Shown here: piece by piece, positions 15,276 through 23,063 of the stretch
Layout: the number at the start of each line of letters is the position of its first letter
Position numbering within the stretch: the stretch's first letter is position 1
Origin: CADEED01 sp036274075
GTDB taxonomy: Bacteria > Pseudomonadota > Gammaproteobacteria > Steroidobacterales > Steroidobacteraceae
Length of the DNA: 26,553 nucleotides
Direction of reading: 5' to 3'
Assembly: GCA_036274075.1 (NCBI GenBank)
Contig: DASUGK010000095.1
Coordinates: 1 to 26,553 of the forward strand
The notes under the pieces: model-generated
Told to the model about the DNA's origin: nothing
The model's input: only the letters and a program-made list of their open reading frames with translations
Databases searched by the model: none
Program-made: the position numbers and the translations under genes

Positions 15276-16382
15276 ATGACTGACAACGTACTGAAGATCC
15301 GTTCCGCGGCGGAGACCCGCTGGGATTGCGCCTCGTTCGGCGAGGTGATGCTGCGTTTCGATCCGGGCTTCGGCCGCGTGCGCAACGCGCGCAGCTTCCA
15401 GGTGTGGGAAGGCGGCGGCGAGTACAACGTGGCGCGCGCCATGCGCAAGTGCTGGGGCAAACGCTCCACGGTGGTCACCGCGCTGCCGGTCAACGATCTC
15501 GGCTGGCTGGTCGAAGATCTCATCATGCAGGGCGGCGTCGATACCTCGCATCTCATCTGGCGCGAGTTCGACGGCCTCGGCCGCAACACGCGCGTGGGGC
15601 TCAACTTCACCGAGAAAGGCTTCGGCATCCGCGCGGCCCTCGGCTGCTCGGACCGCGGGCATTCGGCCGCGTCGCAGATCCGCCCCGGCGAGGTGAACTG
15701 GGAGAAACTCTTCGGCGAGGAAGGCGTGCGCTGGTTCCACACCGGCGGCATTTTCGCCGCGCTGGCGCCGAATACTTCGGAAGCCGTCATCGAGGCCGTA
15801 GAAGTCGCGCGCAAGCATGGCACCATCGTCTCCTACGACCTCAACTACCGCGCGTCGTTGTGGAAGAGCCAGGGTGGAAAGGAAGGCGCGCAGCGCGTCA
15901 ACCGCAACATCGCCAAGTACGTCGACGTGATGATCGGCAACGAGGAGGATTTCACGGCCTGCCTCGGGTTCGAGGTGGAAGGTCTGGACGAGCACATCTC
16001 GGCCATCGATCCCGCCAACTTCAAGAAGATGATCCAGGCGGCGGTGAAGCAGTTTCCCAATTTCAAGGTGGCCGCGACCACGCTGCGCAATGCGAAAACC
16101 GCCAGCTTCAACGACTGGTCCGCGATCCTGTATGCCGGGGGGCAGTTCTACCAGTCGATGATGCGCGAAGACCTCGAGATCTACGACCGCGTCGGCGGCG
16201 GCGATGGATTCGCCTCGGGCCTTGCCTATGGCTTCCTCGAGGGCAAGGGACCGCAGGCGGCGGTGGAATACGGCGCGGCGCACGGCGCGCTGGCCATGAC
16301 CACGCCCGGCGACACCTCGATGGTGAACGTCAAGGAAGTCGAGGCGGTCATGAAGGGCAAGGGCGCGCGCGTCATTCGTTGA
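15276..16382 (+). CDS. kdgK: 2-dehydro-3-deoxygluconate (KDG) kinase, PfkB family
   Basis: Phosphorylates KDG with ATP to give KDPG, feeding the aldolase encoded just upstream. The 368-residue product has the PfkB/ribokinase pattern: an N-terminal FGEVMLRFDP (21-30), sugar-binding GGGEYNVARAM (46-56), SYDLNYRASLW (186-196) and the C-terminal signature DRVGGGDGFASGLAYG (304-319) with catalytic Asp310. The anion-hole motif reads GGGD instead of the usual GAGD, which looks like a subfamily feature rather than damage. ATG at 15276 is preceded by AGGA (15270-15273) and lies 8 bp after eda. The assignment to KDG rather than another sugar rests mainly on the operon partner and the uronate locus. Confidence 0.88.
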   Translation: MTDNVLKIRSAAETRWDCASFGEVMLRFDPGFGRVRNARSFQVWEGGGEYNVARAMRKCWGKRSTVVTALPVNDLGWLVEDLIMQGGVDTSHLIWREFDGLGRNTRVGLNFTEKGFGIRAALGCSDRGHSAASQIRPGEVNWEKLFGEEGVRWFHTGGIFAALAPNTSEAVIEAVEVARKHGTIVSYDLNYRASLWKSQGGKEGAQRVNRNIAKYVDVMIGNEEDFTACLGFEVEGLDEHISAIDPANFKKMIQAAVKQFPNFKVAATTLRNAKTASFNDWSAILYAGGQFYQSMMREDLEIYDRVGGGDGFASGLAYGFLEGKGPQAAVEYGAAHGALAMTTPGDTSMVNVKEVEAVMKGKGARVIR

Positions 16383-16389
16383 GGGATCC

Positions 16390-17325
16390 GTGACCACCAG
16401 GCGCGAACTGTTTCCGATCGTCGCGGGGGCCGCTGCCGTGCTCGGCGCGGCTCCCGTTTCCCAGGCACGCGCGGCCCGGTCCGGCCCGGAACTGCGGCGC
16501 GTGACCTATCACAGCGCGCGCACCGGAGCGGATCGCGACTACTTCGTCTATCTACCGCCCGGGCATGCGGCACGGAAGGACTGGCCCGTCATCCTGTTCC
16601 TGCATGGCAATGGCGAGCGTGGTGACGGCAAGGGCGAGCTCGACTACGTGCTGGCGCACGGCCCGCTGTACGAGGCCTGGTGCCAGAAGCGTGACCTGCC
16701 CTTCGTGATCATCTCGCCGCAGCTGCCGATGTTCGGCCAGGGCGAGGTCGGCTACATCAAGAATCGGACGCCGGCCCAGATCCCGGCCCGACGGGCCGGG
16801 GGCGTCGATCCGCGGCCGGACGAACGCAACATCCGCCGGGATACTCCCATGCAGGGCACGGCTCGCGACGACAAACTTCCCTACGGGCCTGAGGGCCCGG
16901 TCGAAGGCTGGAACCTCATCGCCGGCGAACTGATCGCCATGGTGGACGATACGGTGCGGAACTTCCGGGGAGATGCCCGCCGCGTGTACCTCACCGGCCT
17001 CAGCTACGGCGGGTTCGGCTCCTGGTATCTCGCGGCGAACTACCCGCGGAAATTCGCCGCGGTCGCGCCGGTGGTCGGTTATGGCCACCCGGCCCACGCC
17101 GAGGCCATCGCCGGGGACAAACTACCGGTCTGGTGCTTCTCCGGCGGCCGCGACGACGTCGTCCCCGCGCGCTTCTTCTACGCGGTGTTCGACCGCCTCG
17201 AAGCGCTGGGCCACACCAGTGCGCGGCTCACGAGCCACGAGGACCTCGGGCATTTCACCTGGGTACGCGTGTATCGCGGCGACGATCTGTATTCATGGTT
17301 CCTGGAGCACTCGCGCCAGGAATGA
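16390..17325 (+). CDS. Secreted alpha/beta-hydrolase (carbohydrate-esterase-like), probable Tat substrate
   Basis: A 311-residue serine esterase. The N-terminus (MTTRRELFPIVAGAAAVLGA) has a twin-arginine motif followed by a hydrophobic stretch and an AxA-type cleavage region, suggesting Tat export. The catalytic Ser205 sits in GLSYGG (203-208), the acid is Asp255 or Asp256 (SGGRDDVVP) and His288 is in DLGHFTW. The oxyanion strand is ILFLHGNGERG (68-78). A roughly 50-residue insertion (about 122-172) lies between core strands. The start is GTG with GAGGGA at 16381-16386, 7 bp after kdgK, so it is the third gene of the eda operon. By context it may remove acetyl, feruloyl or methyl groups from plant oligosaccharides; the exact bond is not known. 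Confidence 0.82.
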   Translation: MTTRRELFPIVAGAAAVLGAAPVSQARAARSGPELRRVTYHSARTGADRDYFVYLPPGHAARKDWPVILFLHGNGERGDGKGELDYVLAHGPLYEAWCQKRDLPFVIISPQLPMFGQGEVGYIKNRTPAQIPARRAGGVDPRPDERNIRRDTPMQGTARDDKLPYGPEGPVEGWNLIAGELIAMVDDTVRNFRGDARRVYLTGLSYGGFGSWYLAANYPRKFAAVAPVVGYGHPAHAEAIAGDKLPVWCFSGGRDDVVPARFFYAVFDRLEALGHTSARLTSHEDLGHFTWVRVYRGDDLYSWFLEHSRQE

Positions 17326-17329
17326 AGAA

Positions 17330-17354
17330 GGCGGCACACGAAAGGTGTGCCGCC
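17330..17354. terminator. Bidirectional hairpin terminator between convergent genes
   Basis: GGCGGCACAC (17330-17339) and GTGTGCCGCC (17345-17354) form a perfect 10-bp stem with a 5-nt loop. It lies in the 64-bp gap between the esterase and the converging TonB receptor. Read on the minus strand the stem is followed by TTCTTC, so it should work best for the receptor transcript; the plus-strand T-tract is poor. Confidence 0.75.
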
Positions 17355-17389
17355 CTCCCGGTTCCAGTTGCTGGTTTCGCGGTTCCCGG

Positions 17390-20300
17390 TCAGAAGCTTC
17401 CGCGCAATCCCAGGATCACGGTGCGGCCCGGGTTGTATTGCGTGAAAGTGGCGTTGTTGAACTGGAAGTACGAACGCTGCTTCGAGTTGCTCACGTTGAT
17501 CACATCCAGCGTCAGCTGCGGGATCCACCCCGAAGACGCATTGAACATCTGGCCGAGGTTGAAACTCGAAGAGAAGTCGTACTGGGTGTAGTCGTCGCTG
17601 AACAACTCGGCGGCGCTGATGCCGTTCTGTCCGCCGGGACCCGTCAGCTGCGAGCCCTGGGCATGTGTGACCGACCCGCGGACGCTGACGCCATGGTTTT
17701 CATAGTACAGCGTCGCGTTGTAGGTCTCCGGCGCAACGCCCGTCGCCACTGCCGGCGCCGCACCCTGACCCTTCTGGTCGATGAGGGTGAAGTTCGCCGT
17801 GAAGCCGAGGCCTTCGAGCGCGGCATTGCCGAAGTTGAGCGGCTGCACCCAGTTGAACTCCATGCCATTCACGGTGAGCTTGCCCTCGGCATTCACCTGC
17901 TGGTTCAGCGTCACGTTCGCAACCGTCGGACCACCCCGCGCGTCGATGGCCGCCTGCTGGGTCGGCGACAGCGTCGCGTAGGTGACGCCATACTGCGCCA
18001 GCGCGCTGAACGGCATCGTGGTCGCCTGCGTCACCGTGAACCCCGTGAGTTGCTTGCGGAACGCGGCGACGCCGAAGTAGCCCTCGCCACCCGTGTAGTA
18101 CTCGAATCCCAGGTCGATGTTCCTGGACATGTAGGGATCGAGTTCCGAGTTGCCGAGCGAACCGACGTCGGCCGACGGACTGCTGAAGTTCAGGCCCGGC
18201 AGCAACGCGTTCGGGTTCGGGCGCGTCATGGTCTTGGAGAGACCCAGGCGCGCGATCGCGTGCTCGCCGATGTTGAGCGCGGTGTTGAGGGACGGCAGCA
18301 CCTTGTCATAGTCGGACTTCGCTGTTTCGTAGGTGACCACGTTCGGGTACAGGCTGCCGTCGGCCGGGTTGGGGCCCGAGGCCGGAGGCGCCGGGTTGCG
18401 CGGATCGGTGCGCGACACGCGCGATCCGACGATCTGGTCGGTCTGCACGTAGCGGACACCGAGGTTGTAGCGCAGCTTCTGCTCGCCGAATTCCAGGTTG
18501 CCGTTGAGCTCGGTGTACAGTCCGGTCACCTTCTCCTCGATCGAGCCCCAGGTCGCGGCCGTGTTGGACGAGCCGGCGTCGGGTGACGAGTCGTGGTACA
18601 GGTTGTAGTCGGAGTCACGCACCACAGCGTTCCAGTCCGCGGTGATGTAGCCCTGCGGGCCCGGGAGCAGGTAGTTAGCCAGCTCGCTCTGCGGGATCAG
18701 CGAACCACCCCAGGTGAGGGGCGGAAAGCCCGCGGTGTAGCCGGTGCCGTACGCCGGGTACGCCGGGAAGCCGGTGTTCAGGCCATTGCACGGCGGCTGC
18801 GAATTCGGGCCTGGGATTAGCTCGCTCGGGTTGCCGCCGCAGATCGCGTTCTGCCAGGCCTGGCTGTTGTCGTAAGGACGGATATCCCGGGAGGTTTCGT
18901 CGTACGCAGCGCCGAACTTGACGTTCAGCTTGTCGTCGCCCCAGGTCAGGTTGGCCCGGCCGCCCATGGTCTCGGTCTCGCGCTTTTCGTCCTGCATGTT
19001 CACGCGGCCGCCGGCCCACCCGAAACTCGCCGGGTTGTTGAGGTCGACGTTGGTGCTCATTACGTCGGGAATCTTGCCGTCGTTGGTGTATTGCACCGTG
19101 ACGCCGGAGCTCGCCGGCGTGATCACCAGGAAGGACGGCGATTCGCGGTGGAAAGTGCTGTTCGTGTAGTTGCCCTGCACGTCGAGGTTCCACTTGTCGG
19201 CGATCTGCCAGTTCATGCCCGGGTTCGTGCCCCAGAAGTCGGTGTCCTCGATGAACGGCCGGTATTCGAGGAAGTACTGGGCATTGGCGAACGTCGCGCT
19301 GGTGACGACGCAGCCACCGGCGCAGTTGTCGCGGTCCACCTGCATGTTCAGAGGAATCATGGCGCCGTTGCGGCCGACGAGGTTCATGTCGAGCCGCTGC
19401 ATGTCGTTTTCCTTCTTTCCGTACATGGAATCGAGGAAGAAATGCAGGCTGTCCGAAGGACGGTACTCGAGGCTGATGACGCCGTTGTAGCGATCCTTGG
19501 TGCCGAACTCCATGGAGGGGCGGCCGAGGCGCGGGATCAACGCGTTGTCGATCTGCTGGATGGTGAGCCCCGGGTTGTGGGCCAGCAGCCAGTCGCGATC
19601 GATGGTCTCGCCGGTGGTCAGGCCGTTGCCGGCATTCGCGGGCACGGTGCCCGGGATGGTCCAGTTGCCACCGCCGGTGCTGTTGGCCCCGGTGGCGGCG
19701 CCGAATTGCGCGGCACTCAGGTTGGCGTTGGTCCAGCCGATGGTCTCGAACCCGGTGGTGTTCACCTTGTTGTTGTAGCCGGCCACGCCGACCAGCACGC
19801 CGAACGATTCCCAGGTCTTGCTGGCGAGCAGCGATCCCTTGATGCCGGTGCCATCGGCATTCTGGTTGTCGATGCCCTGGAGCGAATACGCGAGACGCCC
19901 GCCTTCTTTGTCGAACGGGCGCGCCATGCGCATGTTCACGGTACCCGCGGCACCGCCTTCGAGCGTGTGCGCGTCGGAGCTCTTGTGCACGGTCAGCTGC
20001 GAGAACAGCTCCGTCGGGAACATGTCGAGGTCGACTTCGCGGTTGGTGTTCTGGGAATCCGTGCGGCCGGTCGAGGCGATGGCCACGGGCGCGTCGTTGA
20101 GCAGCACGCGCGTGAAGTTCGTACCGAGACCGCGGATGGCGATGTTCAGGCCTTCGCCCGAGGTTTCACGCGTGATGGTGATGCCCGGAATGCGGTTGAA
20201 CGATTCCGCGAGGTTCGTGTCCGGGAACTTGCCGATGTCTTCCGCGAAGATCGAGTCGGCGAATCCGACCGACTCGCGTTTCGCATTGGTGGAGCTCTGC

Positions 20301-20458
20301 AGGGAGGCGCGGAAACCGGTGACGATGACCTCGTCGATCTCCTCACTCGCGGGTGGCGCCGCGGTCGGATTCGCATCCTGCCCGGAAGCCGCAGGCATGA
20401 ACGCCGCCGTACCCAGAATTCCAGCAATAGCAATACCCAGTTGACTCTTGCCACGCAT
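17390..20458 (-). CDS. TonB-dependent receptor, carbohydrate-utilisation type
   Basis: Outer-membrane importer of 1022 residues. It has a signal peptide (MRGKSQLGIAIAGILGTAAF, cleaved near ASGQ), a TonB-box-like EVIVTGFRASLQSS stretch (plug start, NAKRES following), plug motifs GKFPDTNLAESFNRIPGI and IRGLGTNFTRVLLND, and a large barrel ending in LGLRGSF with terminal Phe. The FRASLQSS-NAKRES pattern is typical of the large receptors that accompany plant-polysaccharide loci in xanthomonads, caulobacters and their relatives. ATG at 20458 is chosen because it starts the signal peptide and is preceded by AGGGGGA; the open frame further upstream is in the promoter. It is divergent from the GntR gene, and flanked by eda-kdgK-esterase and uxaC-exuT, so the ligand is probably a uronate-containing oligosaccharide. 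Confidence 0.92.
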   Translation of the reverse strand: MRGKSQLGIAIAGILGTAAFMPAASGQDANPTAAPPASEEIDEVIVTGFRASLQSSTNAKRESVGFADSIFAEDIGKFPDTNLAESFNRIPGITITRETSGEGLNIAIRGLGTNFTRVLLNDAPVAIASTGRTDSQNTNREVDLDMFPTELFSQLTVHKSSDAHTLEGGAAGTVNMRMARPFDKEGGRLAYSLQGIDNQNADGTGIKGSLLASKTWESFGVLVGVAGYNNKVNTTGFETIGWTNANLSAAQFGAATGANSTGGGNWTIPGTVPANAGNGLTTGETIDRDWLLAHNPGLTIQQIDNALIPRLGRPSMEFGTKDRYNGVISLEYRPSDSLHFFLDSMYGKKENDMQRLDMNLVGRNGAMIPLNMQVDRDNCAGGCVVTSATFANAQYFLEYRPFIEDTDFWGTNPGMNWQIADKWNLDVQGNYTNSTFHRESPSFLVITPASSGVTVQYTNDGKIPDVMSTNVDLNNPASFGWAGGRVNMQDEKRETETMGGRANLTWGDDKLNVKFGAAYDETSRDIRPYDNSQAWQNAICGGNPSELIPGPNSQPPCNGLNTGFPAYPAYGTGYTAGFPPLTWGGSLIPQSELANYLLPGPQGYITADWNAVVRDSDYNLYHDSSPDAGSSNTAATWGSIEEKVTGLYTELNGNLEFGEQKLRYNLGVRYVQTDQIVGSRVSRTDPRNPAPPASGPNPADGSLYPNVVTYETAKSDYDKVLPSLNTALNIGEHAIARLGLSKTMTRPNPNALLPGLNFSSPSADVGSLGNSELDPYMSRNIDLGFEYYTGGEGYFGVAAFRKQLTGFTVTQATTMPFSALAQYGVTYATLSPTQQAAIDARGGPTVANVTLNQQVNAEGKLTVNGMEFNWVQPLNFGNAALEGLGFTANFTLIDQKGQGAAPAVATGVAPETYNATLYYENHGVSVRGSVTHAQGSQLTGPGGQNGISAAELFSDDYTQYDFSSSFNLGQMFNASSGWIPQLTLDVINVSNSKQRSYFQFNNATFTQYNPGRTVILGLRGSF

Positions 20459-20560
20459 GGCGTGTCCCCCTCTCAAAGTTGTGTGTGAAAGCCACGCCGC
20501 ACGCAAACCCCGGGGAAAACGGGCGATCGCTCTGCGGCACGTTGGCGACAACGCTAGCAA

Positions 20561-20636
20561 CTGGTCAGGCCAAAGGCAAGAATCCACCCTTACCAGTCTG
20601 CCTTATTGGCCTGACTGGGCCCTTGACAATTGGCCA
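20561..20636. promoter_or_regulatory. Operator-like inverted boxes in the TonB receptor/GntR divergent region
   Basis: GTCAGGCCAA (20564-20573) and TTGGCCTGAC (20606-20615) are perfect 10-bp inverted copies with centres 42 bp apart, about four helical turns. A third partial box, TTGGCCA, is at 20630-20636. On the minus strand, TTGCCT and TAGCGT with a 17-bp spacer could be the receptor promoter, and the first box falls exactly in that spacer. On the plus strand TTGACA (20623-20628) is a perfect -35 but has no good -10. The adjacent GntR protein is the obvious candidate to bind these boxes. Confidence 0.55.
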
Positions 20637-20724
20637 GGGGGGTTGGTTCGCCACCACGCGGGTTTCGAGTGGCGTGACGCCCTCACTTGTTTGGGCCGCC
20701 TTCCTGCGCGGATACTCCGCACCC

Positions 20725-21492
20725 ATGGTCGAAGCACGGCGCCTCTACGAACAAATCGCACGAAAACTCGCGAAGGCCATCGCCGATGGCAAGTACGAGA
20801 TCGGCCAGCGCCTGCCCTCCGAGCGCGAGCTCGCGCAGACCTTCGAGGTGTCGCGCCCCACGGTGCGTGAAGCCATCATCGCGCTCGAACTTGACGGCCT
20901 GGTCGACGTGCGCCTCGGCTCGGGCGTGTACGTCAAGAATCGCCAGCCGCCGAGCGGCAGCGAGGGCGCCAAGGACATCGGCCCGTTCGAATTGCTCGAG
21001 GCCCGGCATGCCATCGAGGGCGAGGCGGCGGCCCTGGCGGCGCTGCGCATCGACGATGCGCAACTCGCCGAGTTGTCGAGCCTCATCACCGAGATGCGCG
21101 ACGACAACCGCCAGAACGAAATCCTCATGAGCGAAGGCGCGGACCGCCGCTTCCACGAGCTCATCGCCGCGTCGACACAGAACAGCGGCATCATCGCCGC
21201 GGTGCAGATGCTGTGGGATGCGCGGGCGCGCTCACCGCAGAGTCACTCGATGGACGACAAGGGCCGCGCGCGCGGCCTGAAACCGCCGATCGATGAGCAC
21301 ACGGCGATCCTGCGCGCGCTCAAGAAACGCGACCCGGATGCGGCGCGAACCGCCATGCACCAGCACATTTCGCGCGTGATCGAGGACATGCTGAAAGTCA
21401 CCGAGGTCGAGGAAATCCAGCGCGCACGCGCCATCGCGGCCGAAAAACGCCGGCGTTACTCCTCGGTACAGCGCAAGTCGGCCGCCCGCTAG
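20725..21492 (+). CDS. GntR-family transcriptional regulator, FadR subfamily (FCD domain)
   Basis: A 255-residue DNA-binding regulator. The N-terminal winged helix-turn-helix (residues about 6-72) has the GntR signature GQRLPSERELAQTFEVSRPT and VREAIIALELDGLVDVRLGSGVYV. The C-terminal FCD ligand domain (about 90-222) retains the metal or ligand site Asp140, His144 (DRRFH), His192 (EHTAIL) and His214 (MHQH). ATG at 20725 matches the usual GntR start; the upstream frame is intergenic. No strong ribosome-binding site is seen. UxuR/ExuR-type regulators of this subfamily repress hexuronate genes until fructuronate, galacturonate or a related acid binds. Its position between the TonB receptor and the uxaC-exuT genes points to that role. 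It converges with exuT, with only 11 bp between stops. Confidence 0.9.
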   Translation: MVEARRLYEQIARKLAKAIADGKYEIGQRLPSERELAQTFEVSRPTVREAIIALELDGLVDVRLGSGVYVKNRQPPSGSEGAKDIGPFELLEARHAIEGEAAALAALRIDDAQLAELSSLITEMRDDNRQNEILMSEGADRRFHELIAASTQNSGIIAAVQMLWDARARSPQSHSMDDKGRARGLKPPIDEHTAILRALKKRDPDAARTAMHQHISRVIEDMLKVTEVEEIQRARAIAAEKRRRYSSVQRKSAAR

Positions 21493-21503
21493 CGGCTCCT
21501 CCT

Positions 21504-23036
21504 TCAGCGCGCGACCGTCTTCTGCGGTCGGCTGGCGTAGAAAAGCGCCACACCGATCAGGAACACGGCCGCCGCCACCACGATGCTCTGCACGGCGCCG
21601 GTGATCTTCACCGCGTCGACCAGGTATCCCCAGTTCGCCGTCACCAGCGCCGCCAGCGCCGCGCCCACGGCCGCGACGATGACACCCGATACCGCCAGGC
21701 CGCCATGCGTGCGGCTGACGTCGAGCGGAGTATCGACGTCGATCTGCACGAAGCGGCCCTTGAACCAGATCCAGAACAGCGCCAGCGCCAGGATGTGCAT
21801 GGTGCCCGCCCACACGAACACGATCTGCTGGTTGCCGGTCCATTGCACCGCGAGCCCCGCGAGCAGCGTCATGAACATACCGCCGATGCCGCCGGCCGTC
21901 GCGCCGAGCCCGACCACCGAGCCCGACACCTTCTGCGGGAACAGGTCCGTGGCATTGGTGAACAGGTTGGCCGACCAGGCCTGGTGACAGGCCGTGGCGA
22001 GCGTGATGAAGGCCACGCACACCGCGAAGCTCTCGGTGTAGTACGCGAGGATGGAGCCGGGCATGAAGATGGCGGCGAGTCCCATCGCGGTCATGCGCGC
22101 CTTTCCCACTGGCCAGCCGCGTTTCATGAGCGCGCTCGAGATCCAGCCGCCGAGGATCGAACCGACGCTCGAGCCGGTGTAGATCACTGCGACCCAGATG
22201 CCGGCGTTGAGCGGGTTCTGGCCACGCTCGCGATCGAGGTAGGACGGCAGCCAGAAGAGATAGAACCACCACACGGGGTCTGTGATGAGTTTGCCGATCA
22301 GGAAGGGCCAGATCTCGCGGTACCGCATCAGCGTGGTCCACGACAGCTTCAGCGCCTGCTGCGCCTGCGGCTGGTCGGAGCGGATGTACGCAAGCTCACT
22401 CGCACCGAGGCGCGGCTGGTGCTCCGGATCCGTGAAGAACCGCTGCCAGAAATACAGCCACAGCAGGCCGACGGCACCGATGGCGACGAACGACATCTGC
22501 CAGCCCAGGTGCAGCGCAATCCACACGATGACGCCCGAAACGATTACGCCGATGCTGGTTCCGGAATTGAAGATGCCGGTGGCCAGCGCGCGCTCCTTCT
22601 GCGGAAACCACATACCGACGGCCTTGATGGACGCCGGGAAGTTGGCGGCTTCGGCAAAACCGAGGATGAAGCGCACGATCACGAAGCCCAGCACGGTGGC
22701 GACGAGGCCGTGTGCCGCGGCCGCCAGCGACCAGACGATCAAAGCCCAGGCCAGCGCCTTCTTGACGCCTATCTTGTCGATGATGATGCCGATCACCGAG
22801 GGGAACATGGCGTACGCGAAAGTGAACGCCGTGGTGATGGTGCCGTAGTCGACATCCTCCCAGCCGAGTGCGCCCTGCAGCGTGGTCTTGAGCACCGAGA
22901 GGGAGTTGCGGTCGACGTAGTTGATCGTGGTGCAGAAGAACAGCAGCGCGCAGATCATCCAGCGGTAGTTGCCCACCTTCGCCGCCACGGCCGCCGCGGT
23001 GCTACCGGTGTCATTCGTTGCGTTGTGATTGCTCAT
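21504..23036 (-). CDS. exuT: MFS hexuronate transporter (ExuT-like) with C-terminal extension
   Basis: Inner-membrane major facilitator protein of the anion:cation symporter family that imports hexuronates with protons. The 510-residue product has the family features: RWMICALLFFCTTINYVDRN at the first helix, the loop 2-3 region GIIIDKIGVKKAL, GFAEAANFPASIKAVGMWFP and LGWQMSFVAIG. It is longer than E. coli ExuT (about 430). After the twelfth helix (LALALFWIWFKGRF) a linker and two more hydrophobic segments (AVSGVIVAAVGAALAALVTA and VQSIVVAAAVFLIGVALFYA) suggest 14 spans. It lies 27 bp downstream of uxaC on the same strand with a GGGGGA ribosome-binding site, so they form an operon. Hexuronate specificity is inferred from context and family; glucarate-type substrates are an alternative. 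Confidence 0.85.
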   Translation of the reverse strand: MSNHNATNDTGSTAAAVAAKVGNYRWMICALLFFCTTINYVDRNSLSVLKTTLQGALGWEDVDYGTITTAFTFAYAMFPSVIGIIIDKIGVKKALAWALIVWSLAAAAHGLVATVLGFVIVRFILGFAEAANFPASIKAVGMWFPQKERALATGIFNSGTSIGVIVSGVIVWIALHLGWQMSFVAIGAVGLLWLYFWQRFFTDPEHQPRLGASELAYIRSDQPQAQQALKLSWTTLMRYREIWPFLIGKLITDPVWWFYLFWLPSYLDRERGQNPLNAGIWVAVIYTGSSVGSILGGWISSALMKRGWPVGKARMTAMGLAAIFMPGSILAYYTESFAVCVAFITLATACHQAWSANLFTNATDLFPQKVSGSVVGLGATAGGIGGMFMTLLAGLAVQWTGNQQIVFVWAGTMHILALALFWIWFKGRFVQIDVDTPLDVSRTHGGLAVSGVIVAAVGAALAALVTANWGYLVDAVKITGAVQSIVVAAAVFLIGVALFYASRPQKTVAR

Positions 23037-23063
23037 TCAACAAGTCCCCCAGGCGGTCGTCGA

